Notes under the pieces: generated by a model
Seen by the model: the letters and a program-made list of their open reading frames with translations, nothing else
Database searches by the model: none
Told to the model about the DNA's origin: nothing
Translations under genes and position numbers: made by a program
Part shown: piece after piece, positions 54,643 to 64,000 of the stretch
Numbering within the stretch: position 1 is the stretch's first letter
Layout: each line of letters opens with the position of its first letter
Source: Rhodopirellula sp.
GTDB taxonomy: Bacteria; Planctomycetota; Planctomycetia; Pirellulales; Pirellulaceae
DNA length: 64,000 nucleotides
NCBI GenBank assembly: GCA_002701385.1
Contig: NZVD01000060.1
Coordinates: 293,083-357,082, forward strand
Direction: 5' to 3'

Positions 54643-56010
54643 ATGGCGTTAGCTGATAGTCGGTTACAACGAGTTGTTACGCTTTGCATACTCTATTTTG
54701 CGCAAGGTGTCCCTTACGGCTTTATGACCATCACGATGGCAAATTACTTGTCAGGTGAAGGTTTGAGTACAGATCGGGTCGGTACTCTTACGGCAGTAGC
54801 GTTGTTGCCTTGGACGTTTAAGATTATCTGGGCACCGGTCATTGATTCGATTCAATTCAAAGGATACGGCCGGCGTCGACCCTGGATTGTCATTGCCCAA
54901 CTGTTCATGGCGTTAACGCTGCTTGGTATTTATTTCCTCGAGCCATATCTGGTTGGCGAACATATGGACATCGAGAAGTCCGCGGACTACCTCCTGTGGA
55001 TCTTCTTTATTCATAATGTCTTTGTCGTACTGCAGGATGTTGTCTCAGATGCACTGGCTGTCGATATTCTGCCTGAGTCTGAACAAGGGGCGGTTAATGG
55101 GGCGATGTGGGCGAGCAAGCTGTTAGGAATTTCAGGCGGTGCCGCCATACTTGCCACGGTCATGGCGAATCATGGAATCCGTGGAGCTGTCATGGTTCAG
55201 ATTTTGCTTCTGCTGGCTATTATGTTGGCCCCGCTGTTATTACTAGAGCGTCGTGGGGACAAGCGGTTTCCTTGGGATAAAAATAACCAACCAGACGTAT
55301 CCAAACGGCCGCCTCAAAAGCACCGTTCCGTTGTTGCGATCACTCGGGATGTCATTCAAGGCTTTTCATTACGTACAACCTTCGCTTTTGTAACGATGGT
55401 CTTAATCAGCCTGATCGGCTGGGGTGTGATGGAGACCGTACTAAAGACAGTCTGCAATCAACGCATTGGTTGGAGCTCCACGCACACAAGCCATGTTATG
55501 GGGTACGCGGGTATCCCAGAAGCTATTTCGGCTATCCTTTGTGGCTTCTTAGGTGACCGCATCGGCCGCAGGAAAATGATGACCTTCGGAATGGTGGCCT
55601 ATGGCTTGGTTTCCATTCTGTTCGCATTTAGTGAGCCTTATTGGGAAAATGCATATCCGACCTTATTGGCAGCGGATGGCTACTGGGATAATCACATCGT
55701 GTGGGCCTATACAGTCGGCTATAAGATTTTTCTGGCCGCATTTGTAGTGAATTATCTGGCAGAATCGATGGCACTTTCCTGGACGCAATCAAGCGCGACG
55801 ATGTTCACGATTTATATGACGATGTCCAATGTGGGTCATGTCTTAGGTAACAAATTTGCCGGTCTGTGTGAGGGAATGTTTGGACAGGCTCATTCGTTCA
55901 CAGCGATGGGGCTCCTCAACATGAGCGTTCCGTTGTTGCTTCTCTTGGTACGCCGTGAGGATGTAACTGAGCGAGTGGCATTGGAAGAAGAATCAGCCGT
56001 TGTCGGTTAA
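54643..56010 (+). CDS. MFS transporter, AmpG-like
   Basis: 455 residues with about 12 membrane helices. The early motif FAQGVPYGFMTITMANYLSG, LPWTFKIIWAPVIDSI and GYGRRRPWIVIAQ recall AmpG-type permeases (muropeptide or sugar-derivative importers). A central loop with DKNNQPDVSKRPPQKHRS separates the two halves, and the second half repeats GFLGDRIGRRKMMTFGMV. The ATG at 54643 is preceded by AAGGA, so an in-frame TTG at 54565 is rejected. It is 13 bases after the lactonase gene and 32 bases before the DUF1549/DUF1553 gene. The substrate may be a sugar acid, but this is inference. Confidence 0.83.
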   Translation: MALADSRLQRVVTLCILYFAQGVPYGFMTITMANYLSGEGLSTDRVGTLTAVALLPWTFKIIWAPVIDSIQFKGYGRRRPWIVIAQLFMALTLLGIYFLEPYLVGEHMDIEKSADYLLWIFFIHNVFVVLQDVVSDALAVDILPESEQGAVNGAMWASKLLGISGGAAILATVMANHGIRGAVMVQILLLLAIMLAPLLLLERRGDKRFPWDKNNQPDVSKRPPQKHRSVVAITRDVIQGFSLRTTFAFVTMVLISLIGWGVMETVLKTVCNQRIGWSSTHTSHVMGYAGIPEAISAILCGFLGDRIGRRKMMTFGMVAYGLVSILFAFSEPYWENAYPTLLAADGYWDNHIVWAYTVGYKIFLAAFVVNYLAESMALSWTQSSATMFTIYMTMSNVGHVLGNKFAGLCEGMFGQAHSFTAMGLLNMSVPLLLLLVRREDVTERVALEEESAVVG

Positions 56011-56042
56011 ATCGCCGTGCGTTGGATGGTATCCTGAATGTT

Positions 56043-59033
56043 ATGAACGCGATAAGAATACAGATAAAATCCTCACTTGTACTTGCAGTTTGCTTGGCTG
56101 CATCAGCGGTCTCAGTGGCTCAAGACCAGTCCTTTGAACAGGAAGTGGTTCCGATCCTGCAGCAGCATTGTTTTAGCTGCCATAACTCAGACGACCACAA
56201 GGGTGATTTTGCACTGCAAACCAAGTCGGAGCTTCTTGAATCCGGGTATGTAGAGCCAGGTGATGCAGACGGAAGCCATTTGTTAACAGTGCTTCGGCCG
56301 GCGGATGGTAAACCACCGGCGATGCCGAAGGACAGCCCTCCGCTGACAAAGTCAGAAATTGAGACTCTGGAAAAGTGGATTACAGAAGGGGCTCATTGGC
56401 CGGACGGATTTATCATTCCGGAACCAGCTATTACGAGTACTGATTGGTGGTCCTGGAATCCAATTGTTCGGCAGGAGATACCACAGTTGGAGAATCCGTA
56501 TGCCGCTAGATTCCCGCTCGAAAATGCAGTCGATGCATTTATTCTCAGCAAGCTAATTGAAAAGGGTTTGAAGCCTTCTGCTCCGGCTGACCGCCGAGTG
56601 TTAATTCGTCGCGTTTATTACGACTTACTGGGTCTGCCGCCAACGCCGGAACAGATTGAGGCCTTTGTCGAATCTTCAGATCCGATGGCGTATGAGCATC
56701 TGATTGATGATTTACTTGCATCACCAGCCTATGGAGAACGTTGGGCGCGACATTGGTTAGACATTGTGAAATATGCGGATACCGCGGGCTACGATAAAGA
56801 CAAGCTGCGTCCAAATGCCTGGCCCTATCGTGACTATGTCATTAAGAGTTTTAATCAGGATAAGCCCTATGCCAGATTCGTTCGCGAACAACTAGCCGGT
56901 GACCAGTTGTTTCCCGGAACGGAAGACGGAATTTTAGGCTTAGGATTTGTCGCAGCAGGCCCCTGGGATTTCATCGGTCACGTCGAAGTTCCCGAAACTA
57001 AGATCGATGGTCGTATTGCTCGCTACATTGACCGAGATGAAATGGTGACCAATGCGATGAACACGTTTGTCAGCACGACCGTCCAGTGTGCTCGATGTCA
57101 CAACCACAAATTTGATGCGGTTACCCAGCAGCACTACTACAATTTGCAGTCGGTGTTTGCAGCTGTGGATAAAGCCGAACGATCCTATGGTGTGGACCCG
57201 AAAGTCGCAGCGAGGAGACAGGAGCTGGAGTCGAAGATAAAGGAATCCACGATTCAGCTGGCGGCCATTCAAAAGAAAATTGAAGAAGAGGCAGGGCCGG
57301 CTTATACGGAAGCTCTAGCTAAAGCGAATGAACTTGCTGCCTTTACCGTTCTGGCTCACCGGGACGATGCTTATGGTTTTCACTCGGCCATGCAAAATAC
57401 AACAAGTGTCGCGCAGTGGGCTCAGGTGGATCTGGGAGAATCGAAGGCGATCTCAGAAATTCGGCTACATCCGTGTAGCGATGATTTCGGCGGTATAGGC
57501 AATGGCTTTGGCTTTCCTGTTCGCTTTAAGCTGGAAGTGTCAGATGACCCGGGATTCAAATCATCCACCTTGGTGGCCGACCAGACAGCTGACGATTATC
57601 CCAATCTTGGAATTGCTTATTATGCAGCGGCCAAAGATGTGACGGGCCGCTATATTCGACTGACTGCCACAAAACTATACGATCGCAATGGTTCGCCGAT
57701 GTTTGCGATGTCCGAACTGCAGGCTCTTTCGGCAGAAGGGACGAATTTGGCTCTTAACAAAGTAGTCTCTTCATCCACCTCGATCGAGGCTCCGGCTCGA
57801 TGGGCTCGAAAAAACCTGACGGATGGAAAGTGGCCAACCCCCAAAGATGTTGCCAAGACTCAGCAATGGGCAGAGAGAATGGTGGCGGCAGCGCAATTGG
57901 TGGTCGGAGCAAATACACCCGAACGTAGAAAGCAAACGCAATCATTGACGGCACGTAAGGCAGCCATGGAAAAGGAACTGGCCGGGTTGCCCACTGGGCG
58001 AATGGTGTTTGCAGCCGCTACGGAATTTAAGGTTCAGGGATCATTTAAACCGACAATGGGCAAACCCCGTTCGATCAAAGTGCTGCATCGTGGCGATATC
58101 CTGCAGGAACGACAGGAAACTCAGCCAGGCACGATTCCACTACTAGAAGAGGATGGAGTTTTCAGTCTGGACGATGGCCATACTGAAGGAGATCGTCGTG
58201 TGGCATTTGCTGAGTGGGTAGTACGAAAGGACCAACCGCTAACGTGGCGAAGTATTGTCAATCGCATTTGGCAATATCACTTTGGCCAGGGAATTGTATC
58301 CACACCCAATGATCTTGGACGTATGGGTCAGCTACCGACGCATCCGGAATTGTTAGATTGGCTGGCTTTGGAATTCCGAGATCAGGGACAGTCGTTCAAA
58401 CATCTACATCGATTGATTTTACTCAGCTCGACCTATCGGCAGTCCTCGGCCCATCATGAGGAAAACAGTCAGATCGACATTAGCAATCAGTTTCTGTGGA
58501 GAATGAACCGCCGAAAATTATCCGCGGAAGAGATTCGAGATTCCGTGCTTCACGTGAGTGGAAGATTGAGTAATCAAATGGGTGGACCTGGGTATTATTT
58601 GTTTAAGCTCGAACATCCTCAGCACTCTCCTCACTACGAATACCATCTGCATGATCCAAACGATGTGATGAGTCATCGCCGTAGCGTGTATCGTTTTATT
58701 GTCCGGAGTCAGCCCGACCCGTTTATGACGATTCTTGATTGTGCCGACTCGTCCAAGAGCACCCCTCAGCGGGTCGAGACATTAACGTCGATTCAGGCAT
58801 TGGCGTTGTTGAACAATAAATTCAATCTCGCCATGGCACAGCACTTTGCTACCGATTTGATGACGCTTCAGCTACCAGAGCAACAACGCATTGAAGTCGC
58901 ATTTGCTCGGTTAGCTGGCCGTCAACCTAACCAGGAAGAGTCTGCTCAGTTAGCCGCGTATGCACAAGAGCATGGTTTGGCGAACCTCTGTCGCGTGCTC
59001 TATAACCTTCACGAATTTGTGTTTGTGGAATAA
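56043..59033 (+). CDS. Planctomycete cytochrome protein: c-type-like domain, DUF1549, discoidin-like, DUF1553
   Basis: 996 residues. A signal peptide (ending ...SAVSVAQ) is followed by a haem-binding-type domain with CFSCH (Cys43-Cys46) and a DGSHLLTVLRP segment. DUF1549 comes next, at about 155-380 (RRVYYDLLGLPPTPEQIEAF, GERWARHWLDIVKYADTAGY), including a second CARCH motif. An F5/8 type C-like region at about 430-560 (WAQVDLGESKAISEIRLHP, GRYIRLTATKLYDRNG) interrupts the chain. DUF1553 forms the C-terminal third (WRSIVNRIWQYHFGQGIV, RLILLSSTYRQSS). The ATG at 56043 begins the signal peptide. An in-frame TTG at 56022 is rejected. The DUF1501 partner starts 15 bases downstream. The role of these pairs is unknown. 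Confidence 0.93.
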   Translation: MNAIRIQIKSSLVLAVCLAASAVSVAQDQSFEQEVVPILQQHCFSCHNSDDHKGDFALQTKSELLESGYVEPGDADGSHLLTVLRPADGKPPAMPKDSPPLTKSEIETLEKWITEGAHWPDGFIIPEPAITSTDWWSWNPIVRQEIPQLENPYAARFPLENAVDAFILSKLIEKGLKPSAPADRRVLIRRVYYDLLGLPPTPEQIEAFVESSDPMAYEHLIDDLLASPAYGERWARHWLDIVKYADTAGYDKDKLRPNAWPYRDYVIKSFNQDKPYARFVREQLAGDQLFPGTEDGILGLGFVAAGPWDFIGHVEVPETKIDGRIARYIDRDEMVTNAMNTFVSTTVQCARCHNHKFDAVTQQHYYNLQSVFAAVDKAERSYGVDPKVAARRQELESKIKESTIQLAAIQKKIEEEAGPAYTEALAKANELAAFTVLAHRDDAYGFHSAMQNTTSVAQWAQVDLGESKAISEIRLHPCSDDFGGIGNGFGFPVRFKLEVSDDPGFKSSTLVADQTADDYPNLGIAYYAAAKDVTGRYIRLTATKLYDRNGSPMFAMSELQALSAEGTNLALNKVVSSSTSIEAPARWARKNLTDGKWPTPKDVAKTQQWAERMVAAAQLVVGANTPERRKQTQSLTARKAAMEKELAGLPTGRMVFAAATEFKVQGSFKPTMGKPRSIKVLHRGDILQERQETQPGTIPLLEEDGVFSLDDGHTEGDRRVAFAEWVVRKDQPLTWRSIVNRIWQYHFGQGIVSTPNDLGRMGQLPTHPELLDWLALEFRDQGQSFKHLHRLILLSSTYRQSSAHHEENSQIDISNQFLWRMNRRKLSAEEIRDSVLHVSGRLSNQMGGPGYYLFKLEHPQHSPHYEYHLHDPNDVMSHRRSVYRFIVRSQPDPFMTILDCADSSKSTPQRVETLTSIQALALLNNKFNLAMAQHFATDLMTLQLPEQQRIEVAFARLAGRQPNQEESAQLAAYAQEHGLANLCRVLYNLHEFVFVE

Positions 59034-59048
59034 GGCACAGTAATACGA

Positions 59049-60533
59049 ATGTCAGATTTAACTACAACTCGACCATCTACACCAACCCGTCGTGAATTCC
59101 TATGGAATTCCGGAGGAGGCCTGGGAGGCATTGCTTTGGCATCCATGTTGGGCGCCGATCCATTGGAGGTGTCTGCTAAGTCAGGAGCTTTAGGTGGCGT
59201 TTTGCATCACCCGCCGAAGGCGAAACGAGTGATTCAGTTATTCATGTCGGGAGCAGCCAGTCATTTGGATTTGTGGGATCACAAGCCCTGGCTTGTAGAG
59301 CACCATGGTGAGCCCTCCGACTTTGGCGAGAAGGTGGAGTTATTTCAAAACGGGGCTGGACCGTGGACCAAATCATATTTCCAATTTCGCCCTTATGGTG
59401 AATCAGGGAAGCATCTAAGTGACGCAGTGAAACCACTGGGTGAAGTCGTCGATGACATTGCCTTTATTCACAATCTGGTTGGCAAAACGGGCGTGCATTC
59501 ACAGGCCACTTATTTGCAGGCCACTGGATTTCAACGTCCAGGCTTCCCCGGTATGGGATCCTGGATTAGTTACGCCTTGGGGAGCATTAACGACAATCTA
59601 CCTACGTTTGTAGTCCTGCCAGACCATCGTGGATACGCTTCGAACGGCCCTAAAAATTGGGGCTCCGCATTCCTTCCGGCCAGCAGTCAGGGCACGACGA
59701 TCTTTCCTCAACGAGAAAATCCGATTGAAAATCTGATCGCCAGAGCGAAGTATGTTACCAAGGCGGCCGATCAAAACGGGCTGCAATTGTTGAACCGAAT
59801 TAATAAGGGGTATGCCGATAAACGCCAAGGGGATTCGCGACTCGATGCTCGCATCGAAAGCTATGAACTTGCCGCTCGGATGCAACTCAGTGCCCCGGAA
59901 GTTTTGGATATCACTCAAGAGCCAGCTTATATCAAAAAGATGTATGGTCTTGAGAATGAAGGAGCGACTTACGGACCAGATATTAATGTTCCGGAAGAAG
60001 CCGAGTACTTTGGACGAAAGTGTCTGATTGCTCGACGGCTGCTAGAAAAGGGCGTTCGCTTTGTTCAAATTTGGTCAGGTAATGACAATGGCTTTCCACG
60101 TCGTAACTGGGACAGTCATGAAGACATCAAACGAGACCATGGCCCTTTGGCTGAAGGGATGGCGATTGGGACGGCAGCCTTAATCAAGGATCTCAAACAG
60201 CGCGACATGTTGAAGGATACCTTGATTTTATGGACCACCGAATTTGGACGGATGCCAAGTAGTCAGGGCAGCAAAGGTCGCGATCACAATCCATTTGTCT
60301 TTACAAACTGGCTTTGTGGTGGAGGGATCCGAGGTGGAGTGACGGCTGGAGAATCCGACCAATGGGGCTTTAAGCCACTCGACCGAGACAACCCGACGCA
60401 GGTCTACGACATTCATGCCACGATGCTTCATTTACTGGGGATCGATCACACTCGTCTGACCGTCAGAAACAACGGAATTGACCGTCGTCTAACCGACGTT
60501 CATGGGCATGTTATTGAAGACCTTCTGGCCTAG
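59049..60533 (+). CDS. DUF1501 protein with Tat signal, partner of DUF1553
   Basis: 494 residues. Twin-arginine signal TPTRREFLWNSGGGLGGIAL. DUF1501 features are KRVIQLFMSGAASHLDLWDH, HNLVGKTGVHSQATYLQATG, TTEFGRMPSSQGSKGRDHNP and GGGIRGGVTAGESDQWGFKP. It starts 15 bases after the DUF1549/DUF1553 gene, the usual planctomycete pairing, so the two probably work together at or outside the cytoplasmic membrane. It is a distant paralogue of the copy at 43947-45326. Confidence 0.93.
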   Translation: MSDLTTTRPSTPTRREFLWNSGGGLGGIALASMLGADPLEVSAKSGALGGVLHHPPKAKRVIQLFMSGAASHLDLWDHKPWLVEHHGEPSDFGEKVELFQNGAGPWTKSYFQFRPYGESGKHLSDAVKPLGEVVDDIAFIHNLVGKTGVHSQATYLQATGFQRPGFPGMGSWISYALGSINDNLPTFVVLPDHRGYASNGPKNWGSAFLPASSQGTTIFPQRENPIENLIARAKYVTKAADQNGLQLLNRINKGYADKRQGDSRLDARIESYELAARMQLSAPEVLDITQEPAYIKKMYGLENEGATYGPDINVPEEAEYFGRKCLIARRLLEKGVRFVQIWSGNDNGFPRRNWDSHEDIKRDHGPLAEGMAIGTAALIKDLKQRDMLKDTLILWTTEFGRMPSSQGSKGRDHNPFVFTNWLCGGGIRGGVTAGESDQWGFKPLDRDNPTQVYDIHATMLHLLGIDHTRLTVRNNGIDRRLTDVHGHVIEDLLA

Positions 60534-60651
60534 CTTGCGGCCTCTTTAAGAGTCTCGAAATTCTTTAATGGAAACGTGGAATTCGTACGTCTGACGGTTT
60601 AGGATGATTGGTTAGCGAATCAACTTACCACCCCTATGTGGAGATAATCCC

Positions 60652-61965
60652 TTGAGATTTCAAAAAATAATCCTGTCATTGGTAATGGCTGCATTTATTG
60701 CTGCTCCTGTGGCAGCCGAAGAGTTAAACGTTCCGCCTAAAGGCTGGAAGGCTTTGTTTAATGGCAAAGACGTCACGGGCTGGTACGGCTGGTCCACAAA
60801 AAATCCGGAATTGTTGTGGGACATGTCCAATGAAGAGCAGGCGGCTTATAAGAAAGAGAGCCTGAAAGACATTAACGCACACTGGTCGGTAAAGGATGGT
60901 GTACTGGTTAATGATGGCTATGGTCTGTATCTGACAAGTGAAGCTGAATTCACCAATTACGAACTGATGATCGACTACAAAACTGTCGCTCGGGCTGACA
61001 GCGGTATCTATCTCAAAGCTGTCCCTCAGGTTCAGATTTGGGATTCCACCGATGAGTCGAAATTTAGAATTGGAGCTGATAAAGGGTCTGGTGGCCTTTG
61101 GAACAATAGCAAAGGAGCTAAAGGAAAAGACCCGACAGTTTTAGCTGACAAGGCCTTTGGCGAATGGAATAGTTTTAAGATTCGTCAGATTGGTGCCCGT
61201 ACTAGTGTTTGGCTCAATGGCAAGTTGGTAGTTGATAACGCGATTATGGAAAACTATTTCGATCGTAGTCGCCCGATCTTTCCTAAGGGGCCAATCCAGC
61301 TGCAAACGCACGGCGGAGAAATCAGCTGGCGAAACATCTTTGTTCGTGAAATTGGTTCGGATGAAGCCAACAAGATCCTTCGTGAATCCGCTGATAGTAA
61401 AGGTTTTGTTTCAGTATTTAATGGCAAAGACCTTTCAGGTTGGGCTGGTGCGGTCAACGAATACGAGGTAGTTGATGGAGCAATCCAGTGTCAAAAAGGT
61501 AAGGGCGGAAACCTCTACACCGAAAAGAAATACAAAGACTTTGTTGTTCGTCTGGAAATCAAGATGCCACCTGCTGGCAACAATGGCTTGGCCATTCGGT
61601 ATCCAGGCAATGGTAACCCTGCTTATCAGGGTATGACGGAACTGCAGGTTTTAGATACTCAGTATCCAGGTAAGCTGGCTCCTTATCAGTATCACGGTTC
61701 TGTTTATGGATTGATTCCGGCCGCTCGTGGTTACTTGTATGAAGCGGGGAACTGGAACTATGAAGAAGTCACCGTTCAAGGGACGAAAATCAAAGTCGAA
61801 CTCAATGGTGCGGTGATTCTTGATGCAGATGTTGCCGAGTTAGCGAAGGACCCGGAAGTATTGAAGAAACACCCAGGCCTGAAATTACTCGAAGGGCACT
61901 TCGGATTCGCCGGTCACAATGACCCGGTCCAATTCCGCAACATCGAGATTAAAGAACTGAAGTAA
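60652..61965 (+). CDS. Exported protein with two DUF1080 (3-keto-disaccharide hydrolase) domains
   Basis: 437 residues with a signal peptide (MRFQKIILSLVMAAFIAAPV). Domain 1 (about 27-215): WKALFNGKDVTGWYGW, YELMIDYKTVARADSGIYLK, GEWNSFKIRQIGARTSVWLN. Domain 2 (about 245-437): FVSVFNGKDLSGWAGAVNEY, AIRYPGNGNPAYQGMTELQV, VQFRNIEIKELK. DUF1080 (PF06439) has a concanavalin-like fold and members hydrolyse 3-keto-glycosides. The start is TTG, supported by GGAG eight bases upstream and by the signal peptide. It follows the DUF1501 gene by about 118 bases and precedes the esterase by about 50. Confidence 0.9.
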   Translation: MRFQKIILSLVMAAFIAAPVAAEELNVPPKGWKALFNGKDVTGWYGWSTKNPELLWDMSNEEQAAYKKESLKDINAHWSVKDGVLVNDGYGLYLTSEAEFTNYELMIDYKTVARADSGIYLKAVPQVQIWDSTDESKFRIGADKGSGGLWNNSKGAKGKDPTVLADKAFGEWNSFKIRQIGARTSVWLNGKLVVDNAIMENYFDRSRPIFPKGPIQLQTHGGEISWRNIFVREIGSDEANKILRESADSKGFVSVFNGKDLSGWAGAVNEYEVVDGAIQCQKGKGGNLYTEKKYKDFVVRLEIKMPPAGNNGLAIRYPGNGNPAYQGMTELQVLDTQYPGKLAPYQYHGSVYGLIPAARGYLYEAGNWNYEEVTVQGTKIKVELNGAVILDADVAELAKDPEVLKKHPGLKLLEGHFGFAGHNDPVQFRNIEIKELK

Positions 61966-62015
61966 TCGCCGTTCGGTATTACTTTACTCTTATGCCTATT
62001 TAAAGGGATTAAGCC

Positions 62016-64000
62016 ATGAAAGCGGCTCAGGGTATTGCCTGCGCGTTAGCTTGTTTGCTGACCGTGAGTGTTTTTGGACAGACGCGTGTTTATCAAGAGG
62101 GTAAGTTACCGAACGACAGTCGGCTCGGGGAACTCCGCCATCTGAATAATTACTTCCCGTTTGCTGTCCCTGATTCCACCGAGAAATGGGAAGCTCGTCG
62201 GGATCAGCTCCGCATGCGTCTCAAAGTCGCTCTCGGCTTATGGCCGGAACCAGCGAAGACACCGCTTAACGCCAAGATTTATGGCAAGACGGTAAGAGAC
62301 GGATTCACCATTGAGAAGGTGTACTTTGAAAGCTTTCCGGGTCACTTTGTTTCAGGTTTACTGTTTCGCCCCGAAGCAGGAGAGGGGAAGCGACCAGCCG
62401 TACTGACTCCTCATGGTCACGGCGGCCGCATGCAGGACCATGGCGATAAGATCGGTTCACTGATAGATAACGGTGACGAAAAATATGAGAATTCCGGACG
62501 TTTCCCAAAATTGGCTCGCTGTGCCCAACTGGCACGGATGGGATGTGTAACTTTCATTTACGATATGGAGGGATATGTTGATTCGCTACAAATCCCCATG
62601 GAAGTATCGCACCGATTGAATGACCGGCGACCAGATTTAGAATCCCCCGCGCGGTGGGGTTTCTTCTCAGCGCAGGCAGAAATGCGGATGCAAAGCATTA
62701 TGGGAGTGCAGACCTGGAATTCAATTCGTGCATTGGATTTTCTACAGTCGTTACCGGATGTAGACGGCAAGCGGATTGGAATCACCGGTGGAAGCGGTGG
62801 GGGCACTCAAACTATTTTGCTCGGTGCATTAGATGCTCGGCCTATCGTGTCGTTTCCACAGGGAATGGTATCGACCTCTATGCAGGGTGGATGCCCGTGT
62901 GAAAATTGTAGTTTGTTACGAGTCGATACTGGCAATGTAGAGCTTACGGCTTTGTTTGCGCCGCGTCCAATCGCCATGACAGGAGCCAACGACTGGACCA
63001 AGGAGATCCAAACGAAGGGTTATCCGGAGCTACAGCAGCTTTACAAAATGGTTGGCGATCAAGATGACGTGTTTTGCGTTTCCTATCTCAATTTTGGGCA
63101 TAACTATAATTATGTGACTCGGCGACATATGTATCACTGGTTCAACAAGTACCTGGGGTTGGGTTTGGATGAGCCGATTGTTGAGCAGGATTGGAAGCCA
63201 TTTACCAAAGAGGAATACACGGTTTGGGATGATGAGCACCCAGCTCCGGAAGCCGGTGTTCCGCATGAAGTGAAATTGCTCAGAGCGATTGATCAGGATA
63301 GCAATCGTCAGATCGCCAAGGTTCTTCGTAGTGCAGAGAATAAAGTAGAGGCATTACAAGGTCTGCATGGAGAGGCTTTGAAGGCCGTGGTTGGCAGAGG
63401 TCTTTCATCTTCGGCTGAGATTAGCCGTGAAAAAGTCGGCAAGAACGAACGCGATGGGTATTTGGAATTCGCAGATATTCTGCGTTATGGCCCGGGCAAG
63501 GAAGAGCTTCCGGTTGCCTCCTTCTTCCCCACAAAGACAAAGTGGACTGGCACTGTCGTTGTTTGGGCTGACGGAGATGGCAAGTCCGGAATGTATGGTG
63601 ACGACGGCAAGCCAAACCGTGAAGTGGCTACCTTGCTGGATGCTGGTGTTTCAGTGGTTGGCGCAGATCTCTATTGCCAGGGTGAATTTCTGACCGATGG
63701 AAAGTCGCTTGAATCCCAACGACTGGCCACGACGACATCCCGTAAGATTCCTGCTTATACCTATGGCTACAACGACTCCTTGTTTGTCCAGCGCGTTCAT
63801 GACTTGCTGACACTGATCTCTTTTGTCGCCAATGATGAGCATGGCACTAAGAATGTTGTACTGGTTGGCGCTAATGGTGCCGGTCCGATTGCGGCGACTG
63901 CCAGAGCGATTGTTGGAGAAGCGGTGCAGACAGCGATCGTGGATACCCAGGGTTTTCGTTTTGGCGGCATTACTCAATACGGCGATGTTAACTTTCTGCC
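62016..64000 (+). CDS. Acetylxylan-esterase-like protein with two alpha/beta-hydrolase domains, 3' end outside window
   Basis: 661 codons are open to the window end. A signal peptide is followed by ELRHLNNYFPF, and the first alpha/beta-hydrolase domain has the elbow ITGGSGGGTQTILLG (Ser260). Supporting features are LTPHGHGGRMQD, MTGANDWTKE for the acid region and FGHNYNY for the His. A second domain starts near residue 500 (VVVWADGDGKSGMYG). Its elbow reads VGANGAGPIA, with Asn620 where a Ser would be expected, so this half is probably inactive. The fold resembles acetylxylan esterase and prolyl-oligopeptidase-like hydrolases. GGGA lies about ten bases upstream of the ATG. It is the last gene in the run after DUF1080. 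Confidence 0.82.
   Translation, partial: MKAAQGIACALACLLTVSVFGQTRVYQEGKLPNDSRLGELRHLNNYFPFAVPDSTEKWEARRDQLRMRLKVALGLWPEPAKTPLNAKIYGKTVRDGFTIEKVYFESFPGHFVSGLLFRPEAGEGKRPAVLTPHGHGGRMQDHGDKIGSLIDNGDEKYENSGRFPKLARCAQLARMGCVTFIYDMEGYVDSLQIPMEVSHRLNDRRPDLESPARWGFFSAQAEMRMQSIMGVQTWNSIRALDFLQSLPDVDGKRIGITGGSGGGTQTILLGALDARPIVSFPQGMVSTSMQGGCPCENCSLLRVDTGNVELTALFAPRPIAMTGANDWTKEIQTKGYPELQQLYKMVGDQDDVFCVSYLNFGHNYNYVTRRHMYHWFNKYLGLGLDEPIVEQDWKPFTKEEYTVWDDEHPAPEAGVPHEVKLLRAIDQDSNRQIAKVLRSAENKVEALQGLHGEALKAVVGRGLSSSAEISREKVGKNERDGYLEFADILRYGPGKEELPVASFFPTKTKWTGTVVVWADGDGKSGMYGDDGKPNREVATLLDAGVSVVGADLYCQGEFLTDGKSLESQRLATTTSRKIPAYTYGYNDSLFVQRVHDLLTLISFVANDEHGTKNVVLVGANGAGPIAATARAIVGEAVQTAIVDTQGFRFGGITQYGDVNFL

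Overview
The window looks like a chromosomal segment of a planctomycete (Planctomycetota, probably class Planctomycetia). The grounds are gene content: paired DUF1549/DUF1553 'planctomycete cytochrome' and DUF1501 proteins, DUF1080 and ThuA proteins, an exported sulfatase, and a large MoxR/DUF58/von Willebrand operon. GC content appears close to 50%. No species is claimed. I saw no tRNA, rRNA, CRISPR array, insertion sequence or phage gene.

Region 1 (1-13.2 kb) is mostly core metabolism. A 3'-truncated carB (minus) diverges from argH (plus). Next come an exported HEAT-repeat protein with a receiver-like insert, a sigma-54 activator without a sensor domain, hemX-hemA overlapping by 4 bases, scpB (minus), and a NifS/IscS-type cysteine desulfurase. 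A good -24/-12 element lies between the sigma-54 activator and hemX.

Region 2 (13.3-18.9 kb) is the replication-origin neighbourhood: dnaA, a 320-base gap with DnaA-box-like sites, TTGAAT repeats and an AT-only tract (candidate oriC), dnaN, a DUF721/DciA gene and gyrB. DnaA is short and appears to lack domain I.

Region 3 (19-40.5 kb) is a minus-strand block. From 40.5 kb downward it encodes a membrane-anchored PA14/PQQ-propeller protein, an NPCBM-domain protein, an alpha-toroid protein, a BatA/VWA protein, a VWA/amidotransferase-like protein, a multi-TM protein with a large extracytoplasmic part, a giant acidic coiled-coil protein with Pro-Met-Pro-Gly-Gly repeats, a MoxR ATPase and a DUF58 protein, then a sulfatase. 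Several of these genes overlap by 1 or 4 bases. This is the strongest candidate in the window for a coherent but functionally undescribed envelope system.

Region 4 (40.6-64 kb) is accessory catabolism and transport. It starts with a plus-strand metallophosphoesterase. A minus-strand run follows: PQQ-propeller, TauD-like dioxygenase, ThuA, DUF1501, esterase, isochorismatase-like. Then come a plus-strand Rbs-type ABC transporter whose permease carries an extra extracytoplasmic domain, a stand-alone ATP-synthase c subunit with a signal peptide and a strong terminator, an SMP-30 lactonase, an AmpG-like MFS transporter, a DUF1549/DUF1553 plus DUF1501 pair, a double DUF1080 protein, and an acetylxylan-esterase-like protein cut by the window end. 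Together these fit uptake and breakdown of polysaccharide-derived sugars.
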